From Candidatus Peregrinibacteria bacterium (lineage in GTDB: Bacteria > Patescibacteriota > Gracilibacteria > UBA1369), in NCBI GenBank assembly GCA_014729615.1, contig WJJQ01000060.1:1-28553 (forward strand): DNA of 28,553 nt, in the 5' to 3' direction. The notes beneath the pieces were generated by a model. The model saw nothing but the letters and a program-made list of their open reading frames with translations, did no database searches and was not told where the DNA came from. Every line of letters starts with the position of its first letter. Position 1 is the first letter of the stretch. This document shows positions 16,937 to 22,982 of the stretch, piece after piece. Made by a program: the position numbers and the translations under genes.

Positions 16937-17545
16937 TTATCGATTTTGAAGTAAAATTAACCAGAGTGGTTGTAATAAAAGGAAAATGAATAGTGCGTAA
17001 AAATATATACGTTTAGAAATTTTCATTTCTTTTATAGTTTTTTTAGCATTTTCCAGAGTGTTTAGAGCTGTTTCCATTTCAGTTTCAGCATTAAGTCTTG
17101 CAGTCGTTTGATCAGCAAGCAATTTTTGATGATCTAAAATTGGAATACTCTCTTTAACCATTGCTTCAAGCTGTCCTACACGGTAATTGGCTGCCTCTAG
17201 CCTTTTTCTGTTTATTTTAGCCTCTTCATGCAGTTCTTCATACAGTTTTTTGTACACGTCATTGTCTGATTTCTTGCTTTCTTTTGCTGTTTTTTGTGTT
17301 TTTGGAGTAGACAAAGAGTGGACATTTTTTGTCGCGGAACTGTCTACTTTGTCTATAGACATTCCGTTGTCTACATTGTCTACTTTGTGTCTACTTTGAA
17401 TTCTACCGATTTCCTTTTTATACAGCCATATTCTTCCATTATCCTTCTCAGTTTTTAACTTTCCGGATTTGATGTACCTGTCTACTGTCCTGATTGACAC
17501 TTTTAGTTGTTTTGCTGCGGTTTTTCTATCGATTTTAGGTGACAT
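16937..17545 (-). CDS. Helix-turn-helix DNA-binding protein with coiled coil and C-terminal membrane anchor, about 202 aa
   Basis: The N-terminal part (about 1-50) is an excisionase/MerR-like winged HTH: DRKTAAKQLKVSIRTVDRYI then SGKLKTEKDNGRIWLY. A polar linker rich in Val-Asp (KVDNVDNGMSIDKVDSS) follows. Next comes a long coiled coil (about 95-175) and one C-terminal membrane segment (IYFYALFIFLLLQPLWLILL). This predicts a protein that holds DNA at the membrane or a membrane-tethered regulator. The linker coding sequence carries many TGTCTA/TAGACA sites, like the upstream region, so autoregulation is likely. The start could be the TTG at 17551; the ATG at 17545 is preferred. No Shine-Dalgarno site. 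Target and function are unknown. Confidence 0.75.
   Translation of the reverse strand: MSPKIDRKTAAKQLKVSIRTVDRYIKSGKLKTEKDNGRIWLYKKEIGRIQSRHKVDNVDNGMSIDKVDSSATKNVHSLSTPKTQKTAKESKKSDNDVYKKLYEELHEEAKINRKRLEAANYRVGQLEAMVKESIPILDHQKLLADQTTARLNAETEMETALNTLENAKKTIKEMKISKRIYFYALFIFLLLQPLWLILLQNR
17307..17394. repeat. TGTCTA/TAGACA site cluster inside the HTH gene
   Basis: Sites read on the plus strand are GTAGACA at 17307, TGTCTAC at 17341, the perfect palindrome TGTCTATAGACA at 17350-17361, and TGTCTAC at 17368, 17377 and 17388; a variant GTGGACA is at 17319. One more TGTCTAC is at 17479-17485 in the HTH codons. The sites fall in more than one reading frame of the gene. Confidence 0.8.
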
Positions 17546-17570
17546 TTGCAAATGCTTGATTCTTGGCGAT

Positions 17571-17634
17571 TGTCTATAGACAAAAAGTAGACATGTCTAT
17601 AGACAGAGTAGACAATTTGTCTACTATTGTCTAC
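17571..17634. promoter_or_regulatory. Operator-like array of TGTCTA/TAGACA sites upstream of the HTH gene
   Basis: Two perfect 12-bp palindromes TGTCTATAGACA (17571-17582 and 17594-17605) stand with GTAGACA at 17587 and 17608 and TGTCTAC at 17618 and 17628. The array lies between the divergent HTH gene and the SLH-like gene, probably just downstream of the HTH gene's transcription start. It is the probable binding region for the HTH protein; that link is inference. Confidence 0.7.
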
Positions 17635-17646
17635 TTGTAATGCACA

Positions 17647-17674
17647 ATTATGACGATATTTTAAATATTTACAA
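17647..17674 (-). promoter_or_regulatory. Candidate promoter of the HTH gene
   Basis: On the minus strand TTGTAA (17669-17674), a 16-bp spacer and CATAAT (17647-17652) place the transcription start near 17640. The TGTCTA array would then lie in the first part of the transcript. The -35 box shares the palindrome TTACAATTGTAA with the divergent promoter. Confidence 0.4.
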
Positions 17675-17695
17675 TTGTAATATTGAATGTATAAT
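17668..17695 (+). promoter_or_regulatory. Promoter of the SLH-like protein gene
   Basis: TTTACA (17668-17673), a 16-bp spacer and a perfect TATAAT (17690-17695) precede the gene start at 17730. The -35 box overlaps that of the divergent HTH gene. Confidence 0.6.
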
Positions 17696-17729
17696 GGAAA
17701 TTATCTTATAATTAAGCACTTTTTCCGAA

Positions 17730-18458
17730 TTGTCATTACAAAAGCATTACAGTAATATTACACCTTTCATTACACTATTTGCCTTTTGCATTACTGTAAT
17801 GTTATTTGCAAATATGGCTTATGCATACGGTGAAAGGCTAGATCCATATAATTACCCCTCTCGCATCCTTTCTCGCGGTGAAACCGTAGAAATAATCATT
17901 AAAAGTTTTGAGCTAAATATTAAGGAAAGAAGTTTTTTACAGTCTTGCAAAAGTGAGCCGGATTATTGTTTTTTTACTTTTTCGGCCATGTCCGACTATG
18001 ACGGTATTTCCTTTTCTCCGATGCAACTTTATCCGGATGTTACGCTTAATACGCGATATTATGATTCCATTAATACAGCAACAATGCTGGGACTTGCGCA
18101 CGGCATGCAGAGTATGGAAGGGACTCCATTCTTGCCTCAACATGTAATGACCAGAATTCAGGCCTTAAAACTTATTATGGGAGCTTCGGATCTTATGACA
18201 TGGAAAGAAAAATTTGAGCTTTCCGAAGCTGACCTGCCAAGTAGACAACCCGATAATTTCGTCTACTCTGATGTCACCATTTATTATCCTGAAAATTGGT
18301 GGTATTTCCGCTATTTAAAACGAGCTAATGAGCTTGACATTACACCTGAAAATGAGAAATTTTTACCCAATGAGCCTGTGACCGTTTCGGAATTAAATGA
18401 TATGATTTCGAATGCTTTAAAAGTGACAGAATCGAATGAGCAAATTCAAGAAGTTTAG
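17730..18458 (+). CDS. Exported SLH-like (S-layer homology) protein, 242 aa
   Basis: A signal peptide runs to an AYA cleavage site near residue 32 (FITLFAFCITVMLF then ANMAYA). The mature protein has three segments resembling S-layer homology repeats: ILSRGETVEIIIKSFEL, VMTRIQALKLIMGASDL and PVTVSELNDMISNALKV. SLH domains hold proteins to cell-wall polymers. Two cysteines (SCKSEPDYC) could form a disulfide. The start must be the TTG at 17730 or a nearby non-ATG codon, since the first in-frame ATG lies inside the signal peptide. Its 3' end overlaps the methyltransferase gene by 23 bp. It has no large S-layer body, so it may be an accessory wall protein. Confidence 0.72.
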   Translation: MSLQKHYSNITPFITLFAFCITVMLFANMAYAYGERLDPYNYPSRILSRGETVEIIIKSFELNIKERSFLQSCKSEPDYCFFTFSAMSDYDGISFSPMQLYPDVTLNTRYYDSINTATMLGLAHGMQSMEGTPFLPQHVMTRIQALKLIMGASDLMTWKEKFELSEADLPSRQPDNFVYSDVTIYYPENWWYFRYLKRANELDITPENEKFLPNEPVTVSELNDMISNALKVTESNEQIQEV

Positions 18459-18990
18459 TCCGGAACAAATCAAGCAACAAAAACCATCCATTAATGAAGT
18501 GCGTAAAGCTGAAAGGATGCCATTTTACTTGATTTTAGACAATATACGAAGCCTCCATAATGTTGGAGCCATATTTCGAACCGCAGATGCCATAATGGCC
18601 AAAAAATTGTATCTTTGCGGAATTACCGGTCATCCAACCAATCCTCCCCAAAAGGAGCTTTCTAAAACTGCTCTTGGAGCTTTAGATGTCGTACCGTGGG
18701 AGTATTTAAAATCGACATTAGACGTTGTTAAACAGCTGAAAAATGCCGGTATTACAATTTATGCTTTGGAACTAACGGAAAAAAGTGTAAATTACAAAAA
18801 AGTTGATATAAAGTTTCCCGCGGCCATGATTGTTGGCAATGAAGTCGATGGAATAACCGAAGAAGTGTTGGATTTGGCTGATTATGCAATAGATATTCCC
18901 ATGAAGGGACGAGCTAATTCTTTAAATGTATCAACAGCATGTGGCATAGCCGCGTTTGAATTTCTTTATAAATATGAACAAAAAACATAA
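18436..18990 (+). CDS. SpoU/TrmH-family RNA 2'-O-methyltransferase, 184 aa
   Basis: The SPOUT (trefoil-knot) methyltransferase motifs are in order. NIRSLHNVGAIFRTADA (about 37) is motif 1 with the catalytic Asn/Arg. VGNEVDGITEEVL (about 137) is motif 2. IDIPMKGRANSLNVSTACGIAAFE (about 155) is motif 3 with the cofactor-binding knot. These enzymes methylate the ribose of tRNA or rRNA using S-adenosylmethionine. At 184 aa it is a short version without the N-terminal RNA-binding domain of RlmB. The exact target cannot be told. The ATG lies within the 3' end of the SLH-like gene, and its own 3' end overlaps ybeY by 17 bp, so these three genes are coupled. Confidence 0.88.
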   Translation: MSKFKKFSPEQIKQQKPSINEVRKAERMPFYLILDNIRSLHNVGAIFRTADAIMAKKLYLCGITGHPTNPPQKELSKTALGALDVVPWEYLKSTLDVVKQLKNAGITIYALELTEKSVNYKKVDIKFPAAMIVGNEVDGITEEVLDLADYAIDIPMKGRANSLNVSTACGIAAFEFLYKYEQKT

Positions 18991-19465
18991 ATACAGATTA
19001 GCCGCTTTTTGTACCAGTAAGGAGCATTGTTTTGAAGAGGAGGATTTTGAACGGATTTTGGAGCGAGTAATGCAGACAATAAGTAAAAACAAGGTATTAA
19101 ATGGAAAACTTACAGGGGGTTTAATTGAACTTACCTTTGTTTCTGATAGCGAAATTAAGCAACTTAATCATGAATACAGGCGAATTGACCAACCAACTGA
19201 TGTAATTTCATTAAGTTACTTTGATCGGGAACCCTACCCGGGTACCGATTTGGTGGGTGAAGTGTTTATTTCTTATGATTCGGCTTTGAGGCAAGCCAAA
19301 GAACGCGGTCATAGTTTTGAGGAAGAAATGGAGTTCCTTTTTGTGCACGGAGTTCTGCATATTTTTGGTTTTGATCATCAAAATAAAACTGAGAGGGATG
19401 AGATGTTTGCTCTTCAGGACGAAATTATGGGATCCGATAAATGGCGAGATTTTGTTAAGGATTGA
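18974..19465 (+). CDS. ybeY: Endoribonuclease YbeY
   Basis: YbeY is a zinc-dependent RNase acting in 16S rRNA 3'-end maturation and ribosome quality control. The zinc motif HGVLHIFGFDH near the C-terminus is the family's H-x3-H-x5-H signature. EYRRIDQPTDVISLSY is the conserved central segment. With the ATG at 18974 the protein has 163 aa, normal for the family. An in-frame TTG at 18956 would add six residues but is less likely. It overlaps the methyltransferase gene, fitting a small RNA-maturation unit. Confidence 0.93.
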   Translation: MNKKHKYRLAAFCTSKEHCFEEEDFERILERVMQTISKNKVLNGKLTGGLIELTFVSDSEIKQLNHEYRRIDQPTDVISLSYFDREPYPGTDLVGEVFISYDSALRQAKERGHSFEEEMEFLFVHGVLHIFGFDHQNKTERDEMFALQDEIMGSDKWRDFVKD

Positions 19466-19483
19466 GTATTCTTTATACTTTTT

Positions 19484-19999
19484 CTAAGTACCGGACGCGC
19501 CCGCCATGCGTAATTCCTTGTTTTTTATAGGTTTTACCAGGTTTTTTACTATAACAGCGTTATTTGTAACTTCTAAAATGTCTTTGTAAGAAATGATTTT
19601 TGTATCCCAAAAGATGATTTTCAGAAAGCTCTTGGCTACAACGATGGAATTTAGCTGCATAAGTTCGGTGTCGATTGAATAATCTATTACTTTTCCAAGG
19701 CGTGTTCCATCTTTCGTTTGCACATTATTGTTGTAAAATTTGATTCCGGATTCGTACTGCTTTTCGATTTTTGGGACTTCCGAAATGTCTATAATGTCTT
19801 CCTGCGAGGCAATTTCGACGGTTTTGTCGATTTTTGTAATGTCGGTATTGGCTACTATTTGCCCTTTTCCCTTCGCCGTTATGATAGCCATGATTTTACC
19901 CGTATCTGTGTCTAAAATCATGTCGAGTACTCGTGAAATTGGGACGCCCGCGCGTGTTTGTATGATTTGCCCCTGTATTTGCTGAAAATATCTGTTCAT
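19484..19999 (-). CDS. PRC-barrel domain protein, 171 aa
   Basis: Two successive PRC-barrel-like beta domains are visible. The first (about 8-80) has GQIIQTRAGVPISRVLDMILDTDTGKI. The second (about 88-155) has NNVQTKDGTRLGKVIDYSID and ends with ISYKDILEVTNNAVIV. PRC barrels occur in the ribosome-maturation factor RimM, in photosynthetic reaction centres and in small proteins linked to RNA processing or division. This one has no RimM N-terminal domain. It is soluble and cytoplasmic. The promoter (TGGACA, 17 bp, TATACT) places the transcription start at or next to the ATG, so the mRNA is probably leaderless. Specific function is unknown. Confidence 0.82.
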   Translation of the reverse strand: MNRYFQQIQGQIIQTRAGVPISRVLDMILDTDTGKIMAIITAKGKGQIVANTDITKIDKTVEIASQEDIIDISEVPKIEKQYESGIKFYNNNVQTKDGTRLGKVIDYSIDTELMQLNSIVVAKSFLKIIFWDTKIISYKDILEVTNNAVIVKNLVKPIKNKELRMAGASGT

Positions 20000-20005
20000 A
20001 TGTTA

Positions 20006-20034
20006 AGTATATTGCTGTCAGACCGTTGTGTCCA
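20006..20034 (-). promoter_or_regulatory. Promoter of the PRC-barrel gene, predicted leaderless
   Basis: On the minus strand TGGACA (20029-20034), a 17-bp spacer and TATACT (20006-20011). The -10 box ends 7 bp before the ATG at 19999, leaving no room for a leader. Confidence 0.6.
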
Positions 20035-20117
20035 ACAGATGGTATTTTCGTCTTTTATTGACTTTAAGCAATTAATTCCCTATAAGTATGGGAGCGACTT
20101 TTATGTTGCCGGAAGCT

Positions 20118-20145
20118 GGGGTGTGTCGCAGTTGGAGCGCCCGCG
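20118..20145 (+). pseudogene. tRNA-Pro-like 5' fragment (possible remnant)
   Basis: GGGGTGTGTCGCAGTTGG followed by AGCGCCCGCGG closely matches the first roughly 30 nt of the intact tRNA-Pro 100 bp downstream. Differences are one substitution in the D-arm region and a 2-base gap. The rest of the cloverleaf, including the anticodon arm and 3' half, is missing; a short A-run and an imperfect GC hairpin follow. It may be a decayed duplicate. This is the only recognisable content of the 220-bp gap 20000-20219. Confidence 0.4.
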
Positions 20146-20219
20146 GCCAAAAAAAGTGGCGCATGGCGCGCTAAATGAAAAAGGTTCATTTTAAATTAAG
20201 TTGAAAAGTAGTATTTTGT

Positions 20220-20296
20220 CGGGGTGTGGCGCAGTTGGCTAGCGCGCATGGTTTGGGACCATGAGGTCGGAGGTTCGAGCCCTCTCACCCCGACCA
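20220..20296 (+). tRNA. tRNA-Pro(TGG)
   Basis: A complete cloverleaf of 77 nt with an encoded CCA. The acceptor stem CGGGGTG pairs with CACCCCG. The anticodon loop TTTGGGA gives anticodon TGG, reading CCA and related Pro codons. The T-arm is GGAGGTTCGAGCCCTCT. The C1-G72 pair is as expected for a bacterial tRNA-Pro. No clear promoter is seen upstream. Confidence 0.95.
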
Positions 20297-20349
20297 TTGA
20301 GGGTTTTGTTTAAATCTTATTTTTTTACTGTACGATAATTTTACCTTGC

Positions 20350-20370
20350 TGTCAAAGAATGGGGTTGACA
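20350..20370 (+). repeat. Dispersed 15-base repeat, copy 2, in a 6-bp palindrome
   Basis: This 21-base block is identical to the copy at 7803-7823, including the TGTCAA and TTGACA arms. It lies directly beside the terminator between tRNA-Pro and the pilin gene. The region after it has no good -10 box, so here it does not look like a promoter. Confidence 0.75.
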
Positions 20371-20373
20371 AAA

Positions 20374-20402
20374 ACCCGCACATAACAACGTTTTGCGCGG
20401 GT
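20374..20402. terminator. Bidirectional rho-independent terminator between tRNA-Pro and the pilin gene
   Basis: ACCCGC and GCGGGT form a 6-bp stem with a loop of about 17 nt. On the minus strand it is followed by TTTTTG, ending the pilin transcript. On the plus strand it is followed by CTTGATTTTTTT, ending the tRNA-Pro transcript. Confidence 0.65.
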
Positions 20403-20422
20403 CTTGATTTTTTTGTTGAATT

Positions 20423-20818
20423 CTATTGATCTCCTCCTGCACCAAGTCCACCAAGAACAGTGTTAACAAGGGCAAATGATAGAAGAATGATCACAATACC
20501 GATAATTGAGTAAAGAATAATCTTTTTTCCTTTATCGATGCTTTCTTGATTACCTGCAGCGGTAACATAAAGAATACCACCGTAAATGATCATAATAACG
20601 GCAATAATACCAAGGAAACCTAGGAAAAAGTTCAAGAATGTAAGAACCAGGTCACGTAGAGATCCTTGTCCGCCTGTAGCATCGGCAATTCTACCTGGTG
20701 CATCACCGGGAGAAATTAATTGAGCCATAGCGGGAACTGTATTGAATAAGAAAACTGTAACCGCGGCTGAAGCGCCTACAGCTGCTTTCTTTACAGAAGA
20801 TAGGGATATTTTTGACAT
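20423..20818 (-). CDS. T4SS-type pilin-like protein (TrbC/VirB2-like), 131 aa
   Basis: Starting at the ATG at 20818, the protein has a signal peptide (SSVKKAAVGASAAVTVFLF to PAMA) and two membrane segments. The first is about residues 62-85 (FLGIIAVIMIIYGGILYVTA) and the second 96-118 (IILYSIIGIVIILLSFALVN). The small loop AGNQESIDKGKK lies between them. This layout is that of the VirB2/TrbC-like pilins and the T4SS_pilin family common in candidate phyla bacteria. It could form a pilus or a membrane pore; no other T4SS gene is in the window. Upstream in-frame codons give a longer ORF, but the signal peptide and the promoter at 20862-20867 support 20818. No Shine-Dalgarno site. Confidence 0.8.
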   Translation of the reverse strand: MSKISLSSVKKAAVGASAAVTVFLFNTVPAMAQLISPGDAPGRIADATGGQGSLRDLVLTFLNFFLGFLGIIAVIMIIYGGILYVTAAGNQESIDKGKKIILYSIIGIVIILLSFALVNTVLGGLGAGGDQ

Positions 20819-20861
20819 ATTTTTTTTGGTAAAAGTAATATTTTTGTTTATTCTTCTTAAA

Positions 20862-20870
20862 ATTATACCA
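20862..20870 (-). promoter_or_regulatory. Extended -10 promoter of the pilin gene
   Basis: On the minus strand TGGTATAAT is a perfect extended -10 element (TATAAT at 20862-20867). The -35 match at the usual spacing, TTGTGT, is weak, as is common with extended -10 promoters. The leader is about 37 nt. Confidence 0.55.
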
Positions 20871-20907
20871 GTAAATACTCCTAAACACAAGTGGGGAGCA
20901 GGTTTTA

Positions 20908-20936
20908 TTGACATTGGAGGGAGTATCTAATATCAT
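20908..20936 (+). promoter_or_regulatory. Strong promoter of the tRNA-Thr/tRNA-Tyr genes
   Basis: A perfect TTGACA (20908-20913), a 17-bp spacer and TATCAT (20931-20936, 5 of 6) precede tRNA-Thr by about 40 nt. It diverges from the pilin promoter. Confidence 0.65.
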
Positions 20937-20982
20937 CCTTCTGCTATTGTTCTTTGTAACAGTCAATAAACCTTTTTGTTGA

Positions 20983-21058
20983 GCCACCTTAGCTCAGCTG
21001 GTAGAGCAGCTGTTTTGTAAACAGCATGTCGTCGGTTCGAGTCCGACAGGTGGCTCCA
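20983..21058 (+). tRNA. tRNA-Thr(TGT)
   Basis: A complete 76-nt cloverleaf with encoded CCA. The acceptor GCCACCT pairs with AGGTGGC. The D-arm is GCTCAGCTGGTAGAGC. The anticodon stem GCTGT/ACAGC encloses loop TTTGTAA, giving anticodon TGT. The T-arm contains GGTTCGAGTCC. tRNA-Tyr follows 22 nt later, probably in the same transcript. Confidence 0.96.
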
Positions 21059-21080
21059 TTTTTTTCAGTCAAAAAGGAAA

Positions 21081-21166
21081 GGGCAGGTACCAAAGCGGTC
21101 AACTGGGACAGACTGTAAATCTGTTGGCATTAGCCTTCGGGGGTTCAAATCCCTCCCTGCCCACCA
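21081..21166 (+). tRNA. tRNA-Tyr(GTA)
   Basis: An 86-nt class II tRNA with a long variable arm and encoded CCA. The acceptor GGGCAGG pairs with CCTGCCC. The anticodon stem ACAGA/TCTGT encloses loop CTGTAAA, giving anticodon GTA. The left arm of the 22-bp inverted repeat starts 5 nt after its 3' end. Confidence 0.95.
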
Positions 21167-21171
21167 TTTCA

Positions 21172-21305
21172 ACCCCATTCTTTGACTCACCATGCTTTTT
21201 CACGTGGCATAGTATTATTTAACAAAATAGCCGCTTAAATGAATCGCATTTTTTTGTTTTTTTATTGTTACATAATTTTTTTGATGGTGAGTCAAAGAAT
21301 GGGGT
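21172..21305. repeat. 134-bp element bounded by a perfect 22-bp inverted repeat
   Basis: Bases 21172-21193 are the exact reverse complement of 21284-21305. Each arm contains the 15-base core GTCAAAGAATGGGGT found at 7804 and 20351. The 90-bp interior is AT-rich and has no gene. It fills the gap between tRNA-Tyr and the stop of the convergent 184-aa protein gene. It may act as a two-way transcript end, or be a small mobile-element relic; neither is proven. Confidence 0.75.
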
Positions 21306-21308
21306 GTT

Positions 21309-21863
21309 TTATTTTTGTCGCTCTGTTTCACCTAATTCTTGTAACAATGAAATCACTTTTTCCAAAATTTCATCGTCACCCATTTTAAAGGCTTCTTCAT
21401 AGGCGTGGGCGGCTTTTTGTTTTTTTGATTCCATTTCGTATATTTGTGCTTTAGTGCGTTGCAGTTTAATTAATACTTTTCTTTTTTCAGCAGTCAGATA
21501 TTGGTCCTGAAAAGTTAAAGCTTCATCATTTCGCCCCTCATATTTGAGGATTTCAACAACCGCTTCGGCGGCTTCAATACTTTCATATCCTCCGTTTTCG
21601 GCAATTTCCATTAGCTTTTTCAGTGTTCTTGCAGGAGTTGTAAAATATTCAAGTCTTAATCTGTGAATCCCCGACTGCTCATCTGTTAAATGGTCGCGGA
21701 TTTTACTTCTGAACAGGTTAATAAGTGCCAGAGGAGCTTGGTAGGAAAAGACTCCGCTTAGTAAATATCGAGACTTGGTGAAACCTACTCTTTTTTTTCT
21801 TTTTCTTGGCGCTAAACTGTAAAGAGCTTCTAAATAAAGATTTAGATGTTCCTTTTTTCCCAT
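21309..21863 (-). CDS. Helical, basic cytoplasmic protein of unknown function, 184 aa
   Basis: No family is recognised. The N-terminal part (HLNLYLEALYSLAPRKRKKRVGF) is followed by helices with conserved-looking polar faces. The C-terminal half has TPR-like helical pairs: EILKYEGRNDEALTFQDQYL and KKQKAAHAYEEAFKMGDDEILEKV. The frame stays open upstream to 22016, but that part would translate the GC-rich hairpin region. The ATG at 21863 after an A-rich stretch is therefore preferred. Its stop is 3 nt from the right arm of the 22-bp inverted repeat. A TPR-type protein-binding role is plausible only. Confidence 0.68.
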   Translation of the reverse strand: MGKKEHLNLYLEALYSLAPRKRKKRVGFTKSRYLLSGVFSYQAPLALINLFRSKIRDHLTDEQSGIHRLRLEYFTTPARTLKKLMEIAENGGYESIEAAEAVVEILKYEGRNDEALTFQDQYLTAEKRKVLIKLQRTKAQIYEMESKKQKAAHAYEEAFKMGDDEILEKVISLLQELGETERQK

Positions 21864-21941
21864 TTTTATTTTCAGGAGTGAAGGGTTCAGGGTGAGCCAT
21901 TTTGAAAATAATGTCAATTTTAAAAAAATGATAAAGCAAAG

Positions 21942-21965
21942 GCCCCCGTCTGTCAGGACGGGGGC
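21942..21965 (-). terminator. GC-rich hairpin, possible terminator
   Basis: GCCCCCGTC and GACGGGGGC form a perfect 9-bp stem around a 6-nt loop. On the minus strand CTTTGCTTTATC and a T-run follow. It lies between the GC-rich gene and the 184-aa protein gene, so it could end the former or attenuate into the latter. Confidence 0.5.
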
Positions 21966-22045
21966 GAACTTCGACCGGGAGCGCACAAATTGTGACTCTT
22001 TGGTACGCATTGGCACTCACCTTATCGAACTTTGCTTTGTTTTAA

Positions 22046-22068
22046 CGTCCGGTTTCCCAGGCCGGACG
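22046..22068 (-). terminator. Hairpin just after the GC-rich gene
   Basis: CGTCCGG and CCGGACG form a 7-bp stem with a 9-nt loop, starting 8 nt past the stop of the GC-rich gene. On the minus strand TTAAAACAAAG follows: a terminator-like shape with a poor U-run. Confidence 0.5.
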
Positions 22069-22076
22069 GTATTTTC

Positions 22077-22976
22077 TCAGTTGTAGGTCACGAACTGCAG
22101 TCGGCGTGCGCCGGCGCGGAACGCGTCGGCATCCCAGGGTTTGCCCTCGCCCATCTGCCTTTCCGAGATGTACTGATGGCCACCTTCACAGGTGACCAGC
22201 AGACGACGCGGTGCTGTGTCGGGCAGGTACTGCAATGAGCACCCGCGTGGAAGATCGCAAGACCGGACGCTGAAGCGTCCAACCTGACAATCCATTTTGC
22301 CGGGCAGACCGGCTTTTGTGACCGCAGGAGTCACCGGAGCCGCGCGCTTGCCGCTGGCGAGGCCGTCTTCCGTGGCGGTGGACACCGGGATAACCGGCAT
22401 CTCGATCTCGGTTTCGTTCACCTGAGGCGGTGAACCGAGACTTGCCACGAGTTCCGGCCCGAAATAGGACCCTGCGAAGCAGAGTCCCAAGCAGGCCAGT
22501 ACGACTGCGAAGGCCGCGAGAATTCCCAAACCGCTGATGCCGCGCCTCTCTTCATCCGGAGGATCCTCATTGGGCGGTGGCTGGGGGTCAGGCGGCGGTT
22601 CGGGCACTTCGGGCATTCCTTCCGTCGGAAGCGGCGGAGGCTGAGGACCCGGTTCGGTGGTTCCAGGGCCGGGAGCCGCTTGCTGAGGCTTGGACCGGGA
22701 CGCGGGCGGTTCGGAGCTCGACACTGTCGCAGGGAAGAAGCCGGTATTGCGACCTTCTTCTTCAATGTCGGCGCGCAGCTCGTCGAGAGAGAGCTGTACG
22801 CCAATTTTTGCAGAGATGATTGCCAGAGCATTTTGCGCCCTGGTATCGTCGTCCACCAGTTGGTCGCCATTGACGAGAAAGGCGACCGCTTGCTCCATCT
22901 CGTCATCCCAAATCAAATGGGACTCGCCCGACTTGCGGACGACCCAGTTTCCAACCTTGTCTTTCATGCTTTCCAT
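22077..22976 (-). CDS. GC-rich orphan gene: single-pass membrane protein with Pro-rich linker, 299 aa
   Basis: No family is recognised. Residues 1 to about 75 form a small soluble domain (KVGNWVVRKSGESHLIWDDE, then helices). A linker of about 70 residues follows, very rich in Pro and Glu (EPGPQPPPLP, EPPPDPQPPP). A membrane segment (GILAAFAVVLACLGLCFAGS) lies near residue 160. The C-terminal domain has four cysteines (MDC, SCDL, GCSL, TCEG) that could make two disulfides, so it is probably outside. The codons are strongly GC-rich at third positions, unlike all neighbours. Uniquely here, AGGAGG (22983-22988) stands 6 nt before the ATG. This suggests recent transfer or a join from another genome in assembly. 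Confidence 0.72.
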   Translation of the reverse strand: MESMKDKVGNWVVRKSGESHLIWDDEMEQAVAFLVNGDQLVDDDTRAQNALAIISAKIGVQLSLDELRADIEEEGRNTGFFPATVSSSEPPASRSKPQQAAPGPGTTEPGPQPPPLPTEGMPEVPEPPPDPQPPPNEDPPDEERRGISGLGILAAFAVVLACLGLCFAGSYFGPELVASLGSPPQVNETEIEMPVIPVSTATEDGLASGKRAAPVTPAVTKAGLPGKMDCQVGRFSVRSCDLPRGCSLQYLPDTAPRRLLVTCEGGHQYISERQMGEGKPWDADAFRAGARRLQFVTYN

Positions 22977-22982
22977 TTGCTA

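Noticed and set aside
17307..17634. CRISPR array
   Set aside because: The repeated units are only 6-12 bp, at irregular spacing, partly coding, with no spacers of uniform length and no cas genes.
18241..18266. GTAGAC...GTCTAC pair inside the SLH-like gene, as an extension of the TGTCTA array
   Set aside because: Single isolated matches, also one at 15697, are expected by chance in 28 kb. They are not part of the dense cluster.
19958..20194. Plus-strand ORF of 78 codons ending in a GVSQLERPRP-like peptide
   Set aside because: It runs antisense over the PRC-barrel start and through the tRNA-Pro-like fragment. Its C-terminal half is simply the translation of that fragment.
20819..20914. Longer pilin ORF starting at 20914
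   Set aside because: The extra N-terminal residues would cover the extended -10 promoter and place the signal peptide far from the N-terminus.
21864..22016. Upstream extension of the 184-aa protein to a start at 22016
   Set aside because: It would translate the 9-bp GC hairpin and island-type sequence, with composition unlike the rest of the protein. The ATG at 21863 is the better start.
21930..22040. AAAGCAAAG / CTTTGCTTT flanking pair as island attachment sites
   Set aside because: Nine AT-rich bases in inverted rather than direct orientation are likely to occur by chance. No integrase or target duplication is seen.
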